From: Ciceribacter thiooxidans
Lineage (GTDB): Bacteria > Pseudomonadota > Alphaproteobacteria > Rhizobiales > Rhizobiaceae
NCBI RefSeq assembly: GCF_014126615.1
Contig: NZ_CP059897.1
Location: 496,001 to 560,000 of the forward strand
Direction of reading: 5' to 3'
DNA: 64,000 bases
Shown in pieces: positions 62,591 to 64,000 of this stretch. The stretch's first letter is position 1; each line of letters begins with the position of its first letter. A program made the position numbers and the translations under genes. Under the pieces are notes generated by a model, which did no database searches, was not told the DNA's origin, and worked only from the letters and a program-made list of their open reading frames with translations.

Positions 62591-64000
62591 GAGGTGAACT
62601 CCTTGCTGCCTTGCCTTCTTGCTGCGTCATAGGATCCGTCCTTCGCCGCAGGCCCGCCCGCCGTGGGCGCGCGGGGCCCTCTGTCGGCCGGTACGAGACG
62701 CCGGACCGCAGGCGCGGCGACGACCTCGCCGCGGCTTGCGAACGCTTCGTGGTTCGTCTCGATGTCCTCGAGCTTGTAGAGGTAGTTAACCATGAGGCCA
62801 TGCGCCTGGCGCATCGCCCGATCCGAGCGGTCGCCGAGGAAGTTGATGCGCTCGAGCCGCGCGCCATTGCCGAGATGGAAGCGCGCGACGGGATCGAGCG
62901 GCTTGCCGTTTCGATTGCGGGCTCTGAGAAAATACCAGGCTGCGGCCGTGGTCAGGGCAGGTTCGACGCTTGTCCTCGCCTGCGGCCGGTCGGCCCAGTC
63001 CGGCTCGTCGAGCACCGCGAGCGCGGCGCGGTCAGCCGGCGTGAGGGCGTCGGAGACGTCTGCCCGACGCTCGTGCGACAGCCAGTCGGCAAAACCGGGC
63101 ACCGGCGACAAGGTGACGAAGGTGTCGAGACGGGGAAGCTCGCGCCGCAGATCCTCCACGACCTGTTTGATCAGGAAGTTGCCGAACGAGATACCCCGCA
63201 GTCCTTCCTGGCAGTTCGAGATGGAATAGAAGACCGCGGTTGTCGCATCGGCTGCGGCGATTATCGTGCGGTCCTCGCTCAATAGATCGGAGATGGTCGC
63301 GGGCATGTCGCGCGTCAGTGCCACCTCCACGAAGATCAGTGGATCATCGAGGAGTTGCGGATGGAAGAAGGCGAAGCACCGCCGGTCTTCCGGTGCGAGG
63401 CGCCGCCGCAGCTCGTCCCAGCCACCAATGTCGTGAACGGCCTCGTAGCGTATGATCTTTTCCAGGATATCGGCCGGCGTCGACCAACTGATTGGTCGCA
63501 GCATGAGAAAGCCACGGTTGAACCATGACCCGAAGAGATGGGCAAAGTCCGCGTCAACCGCCTCGAGGTCAGGATTGTCTCTCTTCAAGGCAAGCAGGAC
63601 TTCTCGCATTCCCACGAGCGTGGCCGTACCGTTCGGCGCGAGGTTGAGCCTCCGGATGAGTTCCTGCCGGCGAGGTTCCGCCGCCTCGCTGAGTTCGAGC
63701 AGTGCCTTCGGGCTTGGGTCGGTGCGATAGGCCTCGATCGCTCGCTCGAGCCTGTCCGTATTCGGTCCGAAGCGGGTGAGCAGCGCGACCATGAAGTCGC
63801 GTTGGTCTTGCTGGTCCAAGGCCTGCCAGCGGTCCAGGATACCCTTGGCGAGTGCCATTCCAGAAGCCTCACCCCTGCTGGACAACAGGGTTTCGCAGAG
63901 CTTCTCCATCGAGCCGACCGCGTCGTCGTCGTCCTGAGGGGGACCGAGCGACAACAGCCGCCGGCCGCGATCGGTGATGCTCTGAAGCATGTCGCTGAAA
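62587..64000 (-). CDS. matA: Malonyl-CoA decarboxylase, 5' end at or beyond the window edge
   Basis: At least 467 residues of malonyl-CoA decarboxylase, which turns malonyl-CoA into acetyl-CoA and CO2. Recognisable blocks: RWQALDQQDQRDFMVALLTRFGPN, WSTPADILEKIIRYEAVHDIGGWDELRRRLAPEDRRCFAFFHPQLLDDPLIFVEVALT (core), FYSISNCQEGLRGISFGNFLIKQV and ARFHLGNGARLERINFLGD near the C-terminus. There is an ATG at 63990, but the frame stays open to the edge with FSD before the Met, as in family N-termini, so the true start is probably upstream of the edge. It is the first gene of the matAB pair. Confidence 0.93.
   Translation of the reverse strand, partial: FSDMLQSITDRGRRLLSLGPPQDDDDAVGSMEKLCETLLSSRGEASGMALAKGILDRWQALDQQDQRDFMVALLTRFGPNTDRLERAIEAYRTDPSPKALLELSEAAEPRRQELIRRLNLAPNGTATLVGMREVLLALKRDNPDLEAVDADFAHLFGSWFNRGFLMLRPISWSTPADILEKIIRYEAVHDIGGWDELRRRLAPEDRRCFAFFHPQLLDDPLIFVEVALTRDMPATISDLLSEDRTIIAAADATTAVFYSISNCQEGLRGISFGNFLIKQVVEDLRRELPRLDTFVTLSPVPGFADWLSHERRADVSDALTPADRAALAVLDEPDWADRPQARTSVEPALTTAAAWYFLRARNRNGKPLDPVARFHLGNGARLERINFLGDRSDRAMRQAHGLMVNYLYKLEDIETNHEAFASRGEVVAAPAVRRLVPADRGPRAPTAGGPAAKDGSYDAARRQGSKEFTS

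Noticed and set aside
1..64000. CRISPR array
   Set aside because: No set of regularly spaced direct repeats was seen anywhere in the window.

Overview
The window is GC-rich chromosomal or large-replicon DNA from an alphaproteobacterium, most probably of the order Hyphomicrobiales (rhizobia and relatives). Supporting signs are a malonate-utilisation pair of the rhizobial MatA/MatB type, many LysR regulators beside short oxidoreductase operons, IS256- and IS3-family elements of the kind common in rhizobia, and a structured RNA that resembles the AbcR (alpha-r15) small RNAs. No genus can be fixed from the sequence alone.

Left arm (1-12.0 kb): the end of an M20 amidohydrolase gene; a cold-shock protein gene; a five-gene oxidoreductase/methyltransferase operon read leftward with a LysR gene divergent to it (one operon member, a SnoaL-like protein, is only an N-terminal fragment); a small tyrosine recombinase whose 3' end looks frameshifted into its own terminator; an NmrA-like reductase; a type IV AbiE toxin-antitoxin pair with a palindrome over the antitoxin start codon; and a complete IS256-family element.

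Centre (12.6-40.6 kb): an uninterrupted 20-gene rightward cluster encoding a contractile injection system of the extracellular (eCIS, phage-tail-like) kind. It has one sheath, one tube, a zinc-ribbon baseplate/chaperone protein, a DUF4255 (Afp16-like) tail terminator, an AAA+ ATPase, hub and LysM-like adaptor proteins, a gpV-like spike, a PAAR-like tip, a gp25-like protein, two large baseplate proteins, a tail protein I-like protein and a large beta-helical candidate fibre. Two DUF4157 proteins sit inside the cluster and are the likely cargo. One carries an L,D-transpeptidase-like (DUF2778/Tlde1-type) domain and a beta-rich tail; the other is 1249 residues with three CxxC pairs and no recognised C-terminal domain. 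I find no conventional tape-measure gene. The cluster is preceded by a strikingly AT-rich stretch with promoter-like boxes and an 11-bp inverted repeat. Most junctions overlap by 4 bases or less, so this is almost certainly one operon.

Right arm (41-64 kb): ordinary accessory metabolism with clear local control circuits. There is an SDR gene with two copies of a palindrome upstream; a nitroreductase/EamA/DUF2066/methyltransferase run with a divergent LysR gene; an amino-acid binding protein next to a kinase-M23-aminotransferase fusion gene that is split by a frameshift in a G run and faces an Lrp-type regulator; an IS3-family element whose transposase has lost a catalytic Asp; a haloalkane dehalogenase and a TetR gene sharing an 18-bp operator; a paired SMR transporter operon and a MarR gene sharing a TGCATG-N2-CATRCA palindrome; an AGCS sodium:amino-acid symporter followed by the AbcR-like small RNA; and matB-matA, which runs off the right edge.
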